Assembly: GCA_027491155.1 (NCBI GenBank) | Contig: JAIXWR010000042.1 | Location: 351,767-415,766, forward strand | Origin: Verrucomicrobiaceae bacterium | GTDB taxonomy: Bacteria; Verrucomicrobiota; Verrucomicrobiia; Verrucomicrobiales; Akkermansiaceae | Direction: 5' to 3' | Length of the DNA: 64,000 nucleotides | Shown here: positions 1 through 11,075 of the stretch, piece by piece | Layout: each line of letters opens with the position of its first letter | Position numbering within the stretch: the stretch's first letter is position 1 | Program-made: the position numbers and the translations under genes | Notes under the pieces: generated by a model | Database searches by the model: none | Told to the model about the DNA's origin: nothing | The model's input: only the letters and a program-made list of their open reading frames with translations

Positions 1-3000
1 AATCCCAACTGGACCGGAGCCGTGGCCTCAGTCCCGGCCGATGGCAGCGCGGCTCCGGCGGGGGAGACCGACTGGCTGGTCAGCGGGACGGATCCCGATC
101 CCGGCAAAGCCCTTGCCCGGTCGGCGCAGGCCGGCCAGGGCGACGCGCTGAAGCTTGGCAGCTTCGGCAGCGGATCCGCCCGGACATCGGAACTGCTGGC
201 ACCGGTGGTCGAGTTGGAATCCGGCGGCCAGGCCGGCCGCTACGCCTGGTGGATCGGCGACGAAGGGACCAAGGCCCGGGTGGACATCGAAGCCCCGGAC
301 CAAGAGGCGGCCGGCGGTGAAGCGGGCCGGCTCGCCCGCGCCCAGTCGCCGCTGGCACCGGGATTGGAGAAGCTCGGCGATGCGTGGACGGAATTCGGGC
401 CGGACGGGGAAGTCGAGAGGCCTTCGGTGATTTCGATCGAGACCGCCGCGCTGGCCGCCGGCAAGCCGGCGATCGGAAGGGAGTATTTCAACGACATCAC
501 GACCGGCGGCTTCGGGCTGCCCGTGAATGTCGCCGCGGGCGGGATGAAAGCGGATCTCTCGCTGGTGTTCGACCGCTCGCAGATGTCGAAGAAGTTCGGC
601 GAAAACTACTTCGGGGCCACCGCCTCGAACGTCGCGTGGAACGGCTCGCGGGTCGTCGGATTCGCGGTCAAGTCGCCCGCCAAGTTCTACCTCAGCGACG
701 CGATCAGCAAGAAGGGCTCGGTGGAAGCCGGACCCAACTGGGGGAACCTTTGGAACTACGCGAGCCTGTGGCAGTCGGTAACCCGCCACCAGACGGCGAT
801 GATCGGAGCCCACCCGCTGGTCGAGTCGGACCTGCGTTTCAAGAACTGGCTTCCCTACACCAACCACAACCAGGGCAGCTTCCGGCGCGATCTCCAGCAT
901 CACAACAGCCCGGTCTCGCCGGTGCTTTCGTTCTTCCAGATGGGATTCCGCCTCAACTCCGAGAGGATGCCCGCGGATCCGGCTTCGCCCGCCAGCGTCT
1001 TCTACAAGGCACAGATCGGCATCCAGCCGGTGGTGGGAATCTGGAACCCCTACAACGTCACGATTCGCGCAGCCCCCTACCGCTTCGACTGGGCGCTGTA
1101 TCCCTATTTCCGCTTCAACTACGCCAAGCCGACCGGCAACGGCACCTTCACCGACGGCCGCCTGACCACCCTCTGGCTGCGCGAGGAGTGGACCTCGGGC
1201 TCGAGCGTCATCCCGACGCCCGGCGACGGCAGCGCCGGCAAGTGGCTGCAGCTGGAAACCCCGCCCGTCGATCTCCAGCCCGGCGAATTCCGGCTCTTTT
1301 CGGTGCTGGACCGGGTCAATGTCCGCTCCGGCCAAACCTACAGCCTGAAGCCGGGATGGAGCGAGAAGGGCGCCTTCATCGTCGATCTCAAGGATGCCAG
1401 CGGCAGCGTCCGGCTGGTGCCCGCCGGATACCGGGCCTGGTTCGGCACGCTGGTGCTGCAGGACACGCAGAGCCGCGAGGTGAAGACCAAGTTCCCGTCG
1501 CTCGATACCAAGTCGGTCTCCTCCACGTGGTTCACGCTCAAGTCCGGCAACAACATCCTCTGCCGCTCCACCGAGATCTGGAACGGCGGGTCGGATCCCG
1601 CGGTTTCGACCGACTATCTGGTTCCGGAACCGGTCATCTCCGGTTCTTCCGGCGGACTCGACACGACCAAGACCACTTATCTCATCGACGACCTCGCCGG
1701 CGACAAGGTGACCCCGAACATCGCCACCTGGTCCTTCTTCCTCCGCACCTCGAGCCAGATCGAGGCGCCGGACCTGAACCAGAACCTGCGCGGCTGGATC
1801 GATTCGAATCCCCGGGCGCTGGTGACCAATTCCCTGTGGGACGGCTCGAAGGTCTCGGCCGGCGGCGAGCGGACCGGCTGGCACTCCACCTCGCAATTCA
1901 TGGGCGCCTGGAACGCCCCCGGAAAGCCGAAGGTGGTGGGCGACGGCCGCGGCGGCAACCGCGGGCTCCTGAGCGAAGCGGGCAGCGCCATTTCCGAACC
2001 GGAAGTGAGCAGGGCGGGCGGGCGTTACCAGGGATTCGGCGGCGCGGCCAACACGATGGCCGGGGGCAGGAACCACGTCATCACCTACGACGTCCCCCGT
2101 TCGCCGCTCGTTTCCATCGGCCAGTTCCAGCACGCGCAGTTGTCGCGCTACAACTTCGAGCCGGGCTTCGTGGCGGGGAACTCCTATGCCAACCCGCGGA
2201 TCCCCCTGGGCGCCACCGCGAATCCGGATTTCAGCGGGGTCGGCGGACTGAACGTGACCGACATCTCGTACGACGTGAACCGCCGGCTGTGGGACGGCTA
2301 CTTCTTCTCCACGCTGGCACCGGATTATGCCGGCGCTTCGGGCAACTCCTTCGACAAGGTCTTCGACTTCGCGAAGCTGTCTTCCGGCGAGGAAAGCCTG
2401 CCCAATCCGCGGATGATCGTGAAGCCGCTGGGCGGCGATGCCGGCTTCGACACGATCCTGTCCGACGCCGGCGACCGCGCACCGGAAGCGATCGCCGCGC
2501 GCATCCTGGTCAAGGGAGCCTTCAACGTGAACTCGACCTCCGTCACCGCTTGGAAGGCGTTGCTTTCGTCGATGGGTTCCTCGGGCCTGCCGGTCCTCGA
2601 TCCGGAAACCGGCAACGCGACCTGGACGGAACCCGAGGGCATCCGCTTCAACCGCTTCGGCCACGTGCTCAGCGAGCAGCCCTATCAAAAGGGCGGGGCA
2701 GGGGACGACGATGCCTTCTGGCAGGGCTGGCGCAGCCTTTCCGACGAGGAGCTGGACCAGCTCGCCGCGGAGATGGTCAAGGAGGTCAAGGAGCGCGGTC
2801 CTTTCCGCTCGATGGCCGAGTTCGTGAACCGCAAGCCGGAGGCGGGCAAACCGGAGCACCAGCTCAAGGGGGCGCTCCAGGCGGCGCTCGACCGGACGGT
2901 CAATACCGGCTTCCCCGGATCGGTCGGCAAAGCGAGCGGCAAGCCACCCGGCAGCCAGTACTCGGCGGCGATGTCCGGGGAGAACTCGGCGGCGGGCAAT

Positions 3001-3285
3001 GCGTCCTACCTCATGCAGGGCGATGTCCTGCAGTCGCTCGCACCGGTGCTCCAGCCGCGTTCGGACTACTTCCGGGTCCGTGCCTGCGGGGAAGCCCTCG
3101 ATTCCAACGGCAAGGTCGCCGCCCGCGCCTGGTGCGAGGCCTTCGTCCAGCGCTCGCCCGACTACGTCGATCCCGTGGACCCCGCCTACAAGGCGCCCGC
3201 CGAGCTGAGTTCCGGTGCCAACCAGCTCATGGGCCGGCGCTACCGGATCGTGTCCTTCCGCTGGTTGCCCGATGCGGAAATCTGA
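1..3285 (+). CDS. Verru_Chthon cassette protein A-like (5' truncated by window edge)
   Basis: Reading frame is open to position 1 (NPNWTGAVASVPADGSAAPAGETDWLVSGTDPDPG...), stop TGA 3283-3285; Y/W/R-rich secreted-type sequence (GRYAWWIGDEGTKARVDIEAP...) resembling the Verru_Chthon cassette A family. Confidence 0.75.
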   Translation, partial: NPNWTGAVASVPADGSAAPAGETDWLVSGTDPDPGKALARSAQAGQGDALKLGSFGSGSARTSELLAPVVELESGGQAGRYAWWIGDEGTKARVDIEAPDQEAAGGEAGRLARAQSPLAPGLEKLGDAWTEFGPDGEVERPSVISIETAALAAGKPAIGREYFNDITTGGFGLPVNVAAGGMKADLSLVFDRSQMSKKFGENYFGATASNVAWNGSRVVGFAVKSPAKFYLSDAISKKGSVEAGPNWGNLWNYASLWQSVTRHQTAMIGAHPLVESDLRFKNWLPYTNHNQGSFRRDLQHHNSPVSPVLSFFQMGFRLNSERMPADPASPASVFYKAQIGIQPVVGIWNPYNVTIRAAPYRFDWALYPYFRFNYAKPTGNGTFTDGRLTTLWLREEWTSGSSVIPTPGDGSAGKWLQLETPPVDLQPGEFRLFSVLDRVNVRSGQTYSLKPGWSEKGAFIVDLKDASGSVRLVPAGYRAWFGTLVLQDTQSREVKTKFPSLDTKSVSSTWFTLKSGNNILCRSTEIWNGGSDPAVSTDYLVPEPVISGSSGGLDTTKTTYLIDDLAGDKVTPNIATWSFFLRTSSQIEAPDLNQNLRGWIDSNPRALVTNSLWDGSKVSAGGERTGWHSTSQFMGAWNAPGKPKVVGDGRGGNRGLLSEAGSAISEPEVSRAGGRYQGFGGAANTMAGGRNHVITYDVPRSPLVSIGQFQHAQLSRYNFEPGFVAGNSYANPRIPLGATANPDFSGVGGLNVTDISYDVNRRLWDGYFFSTLAPDYAGASGNSFDKVFDFAKLSSGEESLPNPRMIVKPLGGDAGFDTILSDAGDRAPEAIAARILVKGAFNVNSTSVTAWKALLSSMGSSGLPVLDPETGNATWTEPEGIRFNRFGHVLSEQPYQKGGAGDDDAFWQGWRSLSDEELDQLAAEMVKEVKERGPFRSMAEFVNRKPEAGKPEHQLKGALQAALDRTVNTGFPGSVGKASGKPPGSQYSAAMSGENSAAGNASYLMQGDVLQSLAPVLQPRSDYFRVRACGEALDSNGKVAARAWCEAFVQRSPDYVDPVDPAYKAPAELSSGANQLMGRRYRIVSFRWLPDAEI

Positions 3286-3295
3286 GTCCCTCATC

Positions 3296-3991
3296 ATGAA
3301 GAACATCGCCGCCATCGTGCTCCTGGGGCTGCTTGCCCTTCCCGCCCGCTCCCAGGAGCCAACCGTAAAGACGGAGATCGTCGCGGTCGCCCTGGACGAG
3401 TTGGTGACGGGGCTGTTTTTCCACAACGGGAAGGACATCTCGACCTTCCAGGCGAATCCGACCGGACTGGGCGAACCGCTCGCCTACCAGGGCCCCCGGC
3501 GCTTCGAGCTGAGAAACTCCGAGGCCGAGTTCACGCAGAAGCCGCCCTTGCCCGCTCCGGCTGCCGCGGTCGATCTGCCCCTGGACTCGAACCGCGTGCT
3601 GGTGGTCTGCGCGAAGACCGGCAAGGAGCCGCTCAAGCTGGTCGCCTTCGACATCGGGAGCGCCAAAATCCGTGCGGGAGACTACCGCTTCTTCAACTTC
3701 TCGCGTTCGGTGGTCTCCGCCATCCTCGGCGGCAAGAAGTTCGCCCTCAAGCCGGGGACGAACACGCTGGTGTCGAACTCCTCTTGGAAAGACGAGGTGA
3801 TGGAGATCGACATGGACCTCGCGGTGGTCCGCGGCGACAAGCCGAAGCCGGTGTACTCGAGCCAATGGGGCCATCGTCCCGGCCGCAGGAACTACGTGTT
3901 CCTGTTCGACGGGCCGCAGGAATACAAACCGATCCGGATCTGCCGTTTCTTCGACGTGCCGCCCTCGGAGCCCGCGAAAGCCGAGCCCTGA
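3296..3991 (+). CDS. Hypothetical secreted protein, downstream of cassette A
   Basis: ATG 3296 followed by signal peptide MKNIAAIVLLGLLALPARSQ; closely follows cassette A stop. Confidence 0.75.
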   Translation: MKNIAAIVLLGLLALPARSQEPTVKTEIVAVALDELVTGLFFHNGKDISTFQANPTGLGEPLAYQGPRRFELRNSEAEFTQKPPLPAPAAAVDLPLDSNRVLVVCAKTGKEPLKLVAFDIGSAKIRAGDYRFFNFSRSVVSAILGGKKFALKPGTNTLVSNSSWKDEVMEIDMDLAVVRGDKPKPVYSSQWGHRPGRRNYVFLFDGPQEYKPIRICRFFDVPPSEPAKAEP

Positions 3992-4097
3992 TTCCATGGC
4001 GCGCACACGACCGACGGCTTCTATCCTCCTCAGGAGCATGAATTCACCGGCATCATCCGCTGGCGCCGGCGGGAGGCCCGCCTAACTTCACCCCCGT

Positions 4098-7000
4098 ATG
4101 GTTCAACCGGAGAGACTCCCGCAGGCATCGCCGTCCGTCCGTCCCCGCGGACGGGCCATCGGCCGCATCGTCGCGTCGCTGCTGGCTTCGTCCTGCTTTT
4201 CCCTTTCCGCCGCGACCATCGAATCGGGGAACATCAACTCCGTCCTCGGCCCGGGCTTCTTCGTGAACGATGTCAGCACCGGCGGCACGGACACCGACAT
4301 CAACCACAACGCGACGGCTTCGTTCACCCGTCTCTTCAACGGGCTGCTCGTTCCCAACCAGGGGCCCACCCGCGTGGTCATCACCGGCTTCGGCTTCTTC
4401 GCCCATACCAGTGCCACGGCAAACGACGCCGACACGATCTCGGTGACCTTCACCTACCTCGGCGCGGACCAGGCGGTCGGCGGGACCGACGATGTCCTCA
4501 TCGGCACGGCGACGGGCAACTACCTGTTCACCGGAGGCGCGGAATACGTGTTCGCCTTCGACACGCCGCTGGCCGCGGACCTCAACATCACCGGCACCCG
4601 CTTCCGCATCCAGGTGAAGCCGGTCATCGACAACCCCGCGACCAATCCGGATCTCGCGCTCAAGATCAAAACCGGGGCGCTCGCGAGCGAACCGGCCGTG
4701 ACCAGCGCCAAACTCAGCGTCGCCGGCGTGACCGCACCGTTGATCAATCCCGGCCGGGTCAATCTCGCGAAGTTCCAGCCCGTCACCGTGAGCTCCACCA
4801 GCGGCCAGCGCATCGGGGCCTACGTGACCGACGGCGTCACCGGCAACGACAACCGCTGGCAGAGCGAGAACTGGGCCTGGAACAACGCCCGCGTGGATTT
4901 CCCGTTTCCGGTGGAGGTCGGCAGCGCCCAGGTGTTCATGGGCGTCGACGACACGCTTCCGGTCGCCAACTTCAGCATCCAGTATCTCGACGGCTCCACA
5001 TGGATCACCATTCCCGGCTCCTCCGTGAGCGGAAACAGCAACGTCGAGCGCAACCTCGTCTTCACCAATCCCGTCACGGCCAGCTCCTTCCGGGTGCTCG
5101 GCCAGGATGCCCCGCTCCGTATCCGCGAATTCGCGCTCTACCCTCCGAACGGTCCCGCCGGATATCCCCTCGGCACCGACCTCGCCGTCAATCTCGCCTA
5201 TCAACGGCCGGCCGTCGCCTCCGCCCACTCCACCGGGAACTTTCCCTTGAAAGCCGTCGACGGTCGCGCGCACACCGGTTCCTTCTGGCAGACCACCGCC
5301 GCGGGCGCCAACACGCTCGACATCGACCTCCGCGTGACGACGAAGGTCGGCAGCGTCCACCTTTACTCCGGGTCGCCCGGCGTTTCGCCGCTCGCGGATT
5401 TCCAGTTGAAGCAATGGGACGGCAGCGCCTGGCAGGCGATCCCGGGAGGCACCGTGACCGGGAATTCCGCCGCCGACCTTGCCCTCGCTTTCACCCCCGT
5501 CACCACCACCCGGCTCCGGCTCGAGTTCACCAATCCGGGCACCTCCTCCGTCCGTGAGCTGCTGGTCTTCCCGGCCAATACCGGCAACACCGGCTACCCG
5601 CTCGGCACCAACCTGATCGCCTCCGGCGCCATCGGCAGTTACGACACCTATCACGACGCCTTCCACCGGATCCGGAATCCCGGCTCCAACCGCTTCATCG
5701 CCGTCCCGTCCGGCGGCGCGCCGGTGCTCGACACGGCGGGCCTCGCCACCGCGCAGGGCCAATACCAGGTCCTGCTCAACCTTTCCAACGGCACCTACCG
5801 GCTGCGCAACCGCGCCACCGGCAACTGCCTGGCGGGTGCGCGGCTATCCAAGACCCCCGGGCTTCCCCTTGCCGACGAGCCCTACCTCGCGCTTCCCCAC
5901 CAGGACTGGGTCCTCAGCCCCCTCGGCAGCGGGGCTTTCCAACTGGTCAACGCGTGGAGCGGTCTCGCCATCGACACCGAGGGCGGCGCGACCTCGGCCG
6001 GCACCGCCCTCGTCCAGAACACCGCCAACGCTTCCTCCAGCCAGCGCTGGCAGATCGCTTACTCCGAGAAGTATCCGAAGAAAGGCATCGGCGGCACCGG
6101 GTTCGCCGGGCCCACCGAGGCGAAGTGGGTTTACAACTGGGGCCTGACCACCTCCCAGTCCTTGTTCGCGGACAACTCGTTCTATCCGATGCACTGGGGC
6201 GATTTCTCCTGGGACTTCGGCAGCAGCCAGGGACCGCACTGGCAGCACTACCCCGCATGGCGGAGAAGGTCCGACGGCATCCACTACCTCGGCTTCAACG
6301 AGCCGGACCGCTTCGACCAGGCGGGGCAAAGCCTCGACCCCGCCAACCCGCAGACCGAAGCCGCCTTCGATCCCGACCGCACCATCGCCGCCGCGGTCGA
6401 GCTCTGGCCGCGCCTGCAGGCGATGGACCAGCCGCTGGTGAGCCCCGTGCCCGCCTCGCCGACCAGCAACTGGTTCCCCGATTTCTACAGCGCCGCGGGG
6501 AACCTCGGCTATCGCGTCGATTACACCGCGATCCACCTTTATCCCGGCCCGGGCGGAGGTTCGTCCGACGGCCTGATCGGATCGCTGCAGGCCGCCTACA
6601 ACAGCTTCGACCGCCCGGTCTGGCTCACCGAGTTCTCGTTCGTCGACTGGGGGAAGAACCAGTCGTGGAGCGAGGAAGACAACTACCAGGCGCTCGCCGA
6701 ATTCCTCTGGCGCGCCGAAGGCCTGCCGTGGCTGCGGAAGTACGCGCTGTTCGTCTTCACCGAGTCCGCCGAGTGGCCGCAACCCGCGAACCCGTGGCAG
6801 AACTTCACTCCCGCCCCGCGGTCCAACACCTACGACCTCGCCGGCAATCTCACCGCCTTCGGCAAGCTCTACGCCGCATGGGACAACGACAACGTCGTCC
6901 GCACGGACAAGACCTACTACATCCATCATAAACAGTTCCACAAGCGCCTCGCCAACAACCCGGCCACCACCAACCTCGCGGGCAGGAACATCCGGATCGA

Positions 7001-9536
7001 AGGGGACCTCGTCCATTGGCGTCTGCTTCCCGCCGGCAGCCCGGACCGCTATTACATCGTCTCGTCGCTCGACGGGCGGCGGCTCGGCTCGAACGGCACC
7101 TCGGCCTCCTTCTCTCCTGCCGGCACCACCGGCGCCGCCGTGGAATGGTCGCTCACCGAGTCCCAGCACGGCTGGTTCTACCTCGGCCACCCGTCGTCCG
7201 GGAAACGCCTGCAGCTCACGTCTTTCGACAACTCCAACAACTTCTCCAGCTTCACCATGGCCACGGGCACGGCGACGACCGATGCGGTGCAATGGCGCTT
7301 CATCGTGCCGCCCCACGAGCCGGTCTGGACCGGCGCGGGCGGCACCGCCTGGAGCAACCCGCAGTCGTGGTCGCCGGACAAGCCCTCGTCCCCGTCCGAT
7401 CGCGCGACCTTCAACCGGCTTTCCACGAGCAACCTCGCCACGGTGCTCGACGAGGCCTTCCACGTCGCGGGCATCGACGTGCAGGACCCCGCCGGCCCGG
7501 TGTCCATCGCCGGGCCTTTCACCCTGACGCTCGGTCCGGACGGCATCGACCTCTCCGCCGCCACACGCGATCTCGCCATCACCGCTCCGCTCGTCCTTTC
7601 CGCGGACCAGCCGTGGAACGTCGCCGCCGGGCGGACGCTGTCGGTCGGCGGCGGGGTGACGGGGGCCTTCAACCTGACCGTCTCCGGCCAGGGAACCACC
7701 GTGCTCGGCGGCGCGGTCGATCCCCTGGCCACCATCACCGTGGCCGCGGACTCCACCTTGAAGACGGTCGCGCCGTCCGTGCTTCCCAGCGGTCCTTCGG
7801 CACCCGTTCCCGCCTTGCAAGGCACGCTGGATCTCCACGGCACCGACCAGGTCGTGAACCAGCTCGCGGGGAACGGCATCGTCGACAACACCGAAGCAGG
7901 CCCGGCCACGCTCACCCTGGGCGCCAACAACGCGGCGGGTTCGCTCGGCACGCTGGTCAGGAACAGCGGCGGTCCGCTTTCGCTGCTCAAGACCGGCAGC
8001 GGCAACCTCATCCTGCCGCTTGCGAACACCCATTCCGGCGGCTTTACCAACAATGGCAGCGGGCAAGTTCTCCCGCAGCAGGCCGCATCCTTCGGAACCG
8101 GTCCGGTGGTCATGAACGGCGGCACGCTTTACTCCACGGCCGCCAGCCTGGCCTTTACCAATCCGCTCGCCCTCAACGGGGCCACCCTGCGGCTCGGCGG
8201 CGGAGGAAACAAGACGCTCGCCTGGGACGGCCCCGTCACCAGCACCGGCAGCTCCACGATGACCCTGGACGGCGGCACCGCGGGCATCACGATCAACGGC
8301 GCGCTCGACATCGCCTCCGGCACCTTCTCCTCGTCCGCGGGCACCATCACGAACTTCATCAACGGACCGGTCACCGGGGCGAGCGGCAATCTAACCGTCG
8401 CCGCGGGCATCCTCCAGCTCGCCGGGCCGGGCAGTTTCGGCGGAACCACCACCATCGCCGACAACTGCTTCCTGCGCCTCGCCGCCACCGGCACGCTTCC
8501 CGCCAACGGAGCCATCGTCAACAACGGCAGCCTGACCATCCGCAACACGGTGAACTGGGTGCACCAAGGCACCATCTCCGGCGACGGCTCCGCCAGCATC
8601 AACCTCAACACCGGCACCAACGCCACGCTTGCCGGAAACATCAGCGGGATCTCCTCCATCACCGCCAACGACCCGGGAACCGACGCCACCATCAGCGGGG
8701 CGATCGGCGGTGCCGCTGGCGTTACCGTGCAGTCGGCGGTCGATGCGAATGGCAACGGCGCCACCCTCCGCCTCGGCGGTCCCAACACCTACACCGGCGC
8801 CACCGCCGTGCAGCGCGGCCGGCTCGTGCTCGCCGCCTCGAACGTCCTCCCGGACGCCACCGCGGTGAGCATTGGAAACGCCACCCTCGATGCCGCCACC
8901 TTCACCGACACCGCGGGCACCCTCGATCCCACCAGCACCGCCAGGATCCACCTCGGGGCCGGCGCGGCGCTCGCCTTCGCCAACAGCAGCGGGGTCTCGT
9001 GGAGCGGCGGCTCGCTCGCCATCACCGGCAGCTTCGTCTCCGGCGCGTCGATCCGTTTCGGCAACACGGCCGGCGGACTCACCTCCACCCAGCTCGGCCT
9101 CATCACGGTGAGCGGGGTTCCCGGACCCTATTCGCTCAATGCGGCCGGCTTCCTCACCGCGGTGGTCGCGACGCCTTACGAGAATTGGAAAACCGCCAAC
9201 TCCACCGCCGGGCCGATGGATGCGGATCACGATGCCGACGGCGTCCAGAACGGCATCGAGCACTTCCTCGGCGGGACTTCCAGCACCACCGGGTTCACCC
9301 CGCTGCCGGGGCTCGACCCGGGCGGCCTCAGCGTCACCTGGACCCGCTCGTCCGGCTATTCCGGGAACTACGGCACCGATTACTTCGTGGAGGTTTCCAC
9401 CTCGCCCGCCGGACCCTGGGTGCAGGCTCCGCAGGGGACCGGCGCGAACACGGTGACGATCACCGGCAACCAGCTCACCTACACCTTTCCCGCCGACACC
9501 CGGCGCTTCGCCCGGCTCAAGGTCACCGGTCCATGA
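4098..9536 (+). CDS. Multidomain secreted glycoside hydrolase (discoidin-like domains, ricin-like trefoil, GH128/Glyco_hydro_cc core, PATR beta-helix repeats, C-terminal DxDxDG module)
   Basis: Signal peptide; F5/8C-like NLAKFQPVTVSS... and NLAYQRPAVASAHS...; GH128-type core YNWG...FYPMHWGDFSW...GIHYLGFNEPDR...WLTEFSFVDWG; many TLTLGANN/TGSGNLILPLANTHSGG-type PATR repeats; C-term MDADHDADGVQNGIEHFLGG...RRFARLKVTGP. Confidence 0.85.
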   Translation: MVQPERLPQASPSVRPRGRAIGRIVASLLASSCFSLSAATIESGNINSVLGPGFFVNDVSTGGTDTDINHNATASFTRLFNGLLVPNQGPTRVVITGFGFFAHTSATANDADTISVTFTYLGADQAVGGTDDVLIGTATGNYLFTGGAEYVFAFDTPLAADLNITGTRFRIQVKPVIDNPATNPDLALKIKTGALASEPAVTSAKLSVAGVTAPLINPGRVNLAKFQPVTVSSTSGQRIGAYVTDGVTGNDNRWQSENWAWNNARVDFPFPVEVGSAQVFMGVDDTLPVANFSIQYLDGSTWITIPGSSVSGNSNVERNLVFTNPVTASSFRVLGQDAPLRIREFALYPPNGPAGYPLGTDLAVNLAYQRPAVASAHSTGNFPLKAVDGRAHTGSFWQTTAAGANTLDIDLRVTTKVGSVHLYSGSPGVSPLADFQLKQWDGSAWQAIPGGTVTGNSAADLALAFTPVTTTRLRLEFTNPGTSSVRELLVFPANTGNTGYPLGTNLIASGAIGSYDTYHDAFHRIRNPGSNRFIAVPSGGAPVLDTAGLATAQGQYQVLLNLSNGTYRLRNRATGNCLAGARLSKTPGLPLADEPYLALPHQDWVLSPLGSGAFQLVNAWSGLAIDTEGGATSAGTALVQNTANASSSQRWQIAYSEKYPKKGIGGTGFAGPTEAKWVYNWGLTTSQSLFADNSFYPMHWGDFSWDFGSSQGPHWQHYPAWRRRSDGIHYLGFNEPDRFDQAGQSLDPANPQTEAAFDPDRTIAAAVELWPRLQAMDQPLVSPVPASPTSNWFPDFYSAAGNLGYRVDYTAIHLYPGPGGGSSDGLIGSLQAAYNSFDRPVWLTEFSFVDWGKNQSWSEEDNYQALAEFLWRAEGLPWLRKYALFVFTESAEWPQPANPWQNFTPAPRSNTYDLAGNLTAFGKLYAAWDNDNVVRTDKTYYIHHKQFHKRLANNPATTNLAGRNIRIEGDLVHWRLLPAGSPDRYYIVSSLDGRRLGSNGTSASFSPAGTTGAAVEWSLTESQHGWFYLGHPSSGKRLQLTSFDNSNNFSSFTMATGTATTDAVQWRFIVPPHEPVWTGAGGTAWSNPQSWSPDKPSSPSDRATFNRLSTSNLATVLDEAFHVAGIDVQDPAGPVSIAGPFTLTLGPDGIDLSAATRDLAITAPLVLSADQPWNVAAGRTLSVGGGVTGAFNLTVSGQGTTVLGGAVDPLATITVAADSTLKTVAPSVLPSGPSAPVPALQGTLDLHGTDQVVNQLAGNGIVDNTEAGPATLTLGANNAAGSLGTLVRNSGGPLSLLKTGSGNLILPLANTHSGGFTNNGSGQVLPQQAASFGTGPVVMNGGTLYSTAASLAFTNPLALNGATLRLGGGGNKTLAWDGPVTSTGSSTMTLDGGTAGITINGALDIASGTFSSSAGTITNFINGPVTGASGNLTVAAGILQLAGPGSFGGTTTIADNCFLRLAATGTLPANGAIVNNGSLTIRNTVNWVHQGTISGDGSASINLNTGTNATLAGNISGISSITANDPGTDATISGAIGGAAGVTVQSAVDANGNGATLRLGGPNTYTGATAVQRGRLVLAASNVLPDATAVSIGNATLDAATFTDTAGTLDPTSTARIHLGAGAALAFANSSGVSWSGGSLAITGSFVSGASIRFGNTAGGLTSTQLGLITVSGVPGPYSLNAAGFLTAVVATPYENWKTANSTAGPMDADHDADGVQNGIEHFLGGTSSTTGFTPLPGLDPGGLSVTWTRSSGYSGNYGTDYFVEVSTSPAGPWVQAPQGTGANTVTITGNQLTYTFPADTRRFARLKVTGP

Positions 9537-11059
9537 AACACGCCCTCCTCCTCGCCGCCGCGCTGCTTCATGCGGCGCTTCCGCTCCGTGCCGATGACGC
9601 GCCGAAACTCTCCCCGCTGTTCTCCGACCACATGGTCCTCCAGCGCGACCAGGCGCTGCCGGTCTGGGGCACGGCAAAGCCGGGCGAGGCGATCACCGTC
9701 GCCTTCGCCGGACAGGTCAAAACCACGACCGCCGACGCGGGAGGAACGTGGAAGGTGAAGCTCGATCCGCTCCCGGCGAGTTCCGACGGCCGCGAGCTGA
9801 CGGTGAAGTCCGGTTCCGCGGAGTCGCGGGTGGCCGATGTCGTCGTCGGCGATGTCTGGCTTTGCTCGGGCCAGTCCAACATGCACTTCCGGATGGCCTC
9901 GGTGGAAGATGCCGCGAAAGAGATCGCCGGCATGGACCGCCCCGCCGTGCGCTTCTTCACCGTCGCGCAGCGTTTCGGCCAGCAGCCGCTCGATGAAGTC
10001 GAAGGCCGCTGGCTGCCCCTCACACCGGCCACCGCGGCGGAATGCTCGGCCGTCGCCTGCTACTTCGGTGCCGCGCTGCAAGCGAAACTCGGCGTGCCCG
10101 TCGGACTGGTGGTGAGTTCCGTCGGCGGCACCCGCATCGAGTCCTGGATGCGCCGCGAAACGCTGGCCGCGACCGGCGAGTCGGCATCGCTCGTCGCGAA
10201 ATGGCAGGAGGTTCCCGCCGGTGAATTCGCCCGGATCGGTGCGGCCTACGCGGAGTTCCAGCGCCAGCGCGACCAGGTCCATCCGGTGGCCGTGCGGGAG
10301 GCAAAGGCCCAGGGCAAGCCCGTCCCTCCGCCGCCGGTCGCGCCGAAGCTGCGCTGCCACGATGCCCCGAGCGCGCTGCACAACGGCATGATCGACCCGC
10401 TGCAGCCCTTTCCGATCCGCGGCGCGATCTGGTACCAGGGGGAATCGAACTCCGGCCAGCCGCGACCGTACGAGAAGCTGCTTCCCGCGATGATCGCCGA
10501 CTGGCGCAAGGTCTGGGGAAAGGACCTGCCCTTCCTCTTCGTCCAGCTCGCCTCCTATCGCGCCACCCATCCCGCATTCCGCGAGGCGCAGCAGCGCATC
10601 TGGCAGAACACCCCGCACACCGCGATGGCCGTGACCACCGACGTCGGGGATTCCGCGAACATCCACCCCGTGCGCAAGCGGCCCGTCGGCGAACGTCTCG
10701 CCCTTGCCGCCCGCGCGGTGGCCTACGGCGAGCCGGTCGAGCATTCGGGCCCCGTCTTCAAGGAGATGAAGGTCGCCGGGAATCGCGCCGTGGTCTCGTT
10801 CAACCATCTCGGCAAAGGGCTGACCGCGAAAGGTGAGGAACTGGCCGGCTTCACCGTCGCGGGAAAAGACGGCCGCTTTTTCCCCGCCAAGGCGGTGATC
10901 GAGGGCGACCGGATCGCCGTTTCCTCCGACAAGGTTCCCCTTCCGTCCGCTGTCCGCTACAACTGGGCGATGAACACGGAGGGCAATCTCTACAACCTCG
11001 ACGGCTTGCCCGCCGCCCCGTTCCGCAGCGACGCGCCGCCGTCCGGAAGCGGGGAATGA
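9533..11059 (+). CDS. Sialate O-acetylesterase-type SGNH hydrolase
   Basis: ATG overlaps previous stop (ATGA 9533-9536); signal peptide MKHALLLAAALLHAALPLRA; LSPLFSDHMVLQRDQALPVWG...VWLCSGQSNMHF...GAIWYQGESN motifs. Confidence 0.9.
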   Translation: MKHALLLAAALLHAALPLRADDAPKLSPLFSDHMVLQRDQALPVWGTAKPGEAITVAFAGQVKTTTADAGGTWKVKLDPLPASSDGRELTVKSGSAESRVADVVVGDVWLCSGQSNMHFRMASVEDAAKEIAGMDRPAVRFFTVAQRFGQQPLDEVEGRWLPLTPATAAECSAVACYFGAALQAKLGVPVGLVVSSVGGTRIESWMRRETLAATGESASLVAKWQEVPAGEFARIGAAYAEFQRQRDQVHPVAVREAKAQGKPVPPPPVAPKLRCHDAPSALHNGMIDPLQPFPIRGAIWYQGESNSGQPRPYEKLLPAMIADWRKVWGKDLPFLFVQLASYRATHPAFREAQQRIWQNTPHTAMAVTTDVGDSANIHPVRKRPVGERLALAARAVAYGEPVEHSGPVFKEMKVAGNRAVVSFNHLGKGLTAKGEELAGFTVAGKDGRFFPAKAVIEGDRIAVSSDKVPLPSAVRYNWAMNTEGNLYNLDGLPAAPFRSDAPPSGSGE

Positions 11060-11075
11060 TCGCGTCGTCCATCCC

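Noticed and set aside
28-3438. Long antisense ORF (1136 aa) opposite cassette A, and many similar long overlapping ORFs (e.g. 7016-9532, 15281-18406, 24746-26929, 57947-61999)
   Set aside because: GC-rich third positions suppress stops in antisense/shifted frames; translations are R/G/A-rich low-complexity with no recognisable domains, while the opposite frame encodes clear protein families.
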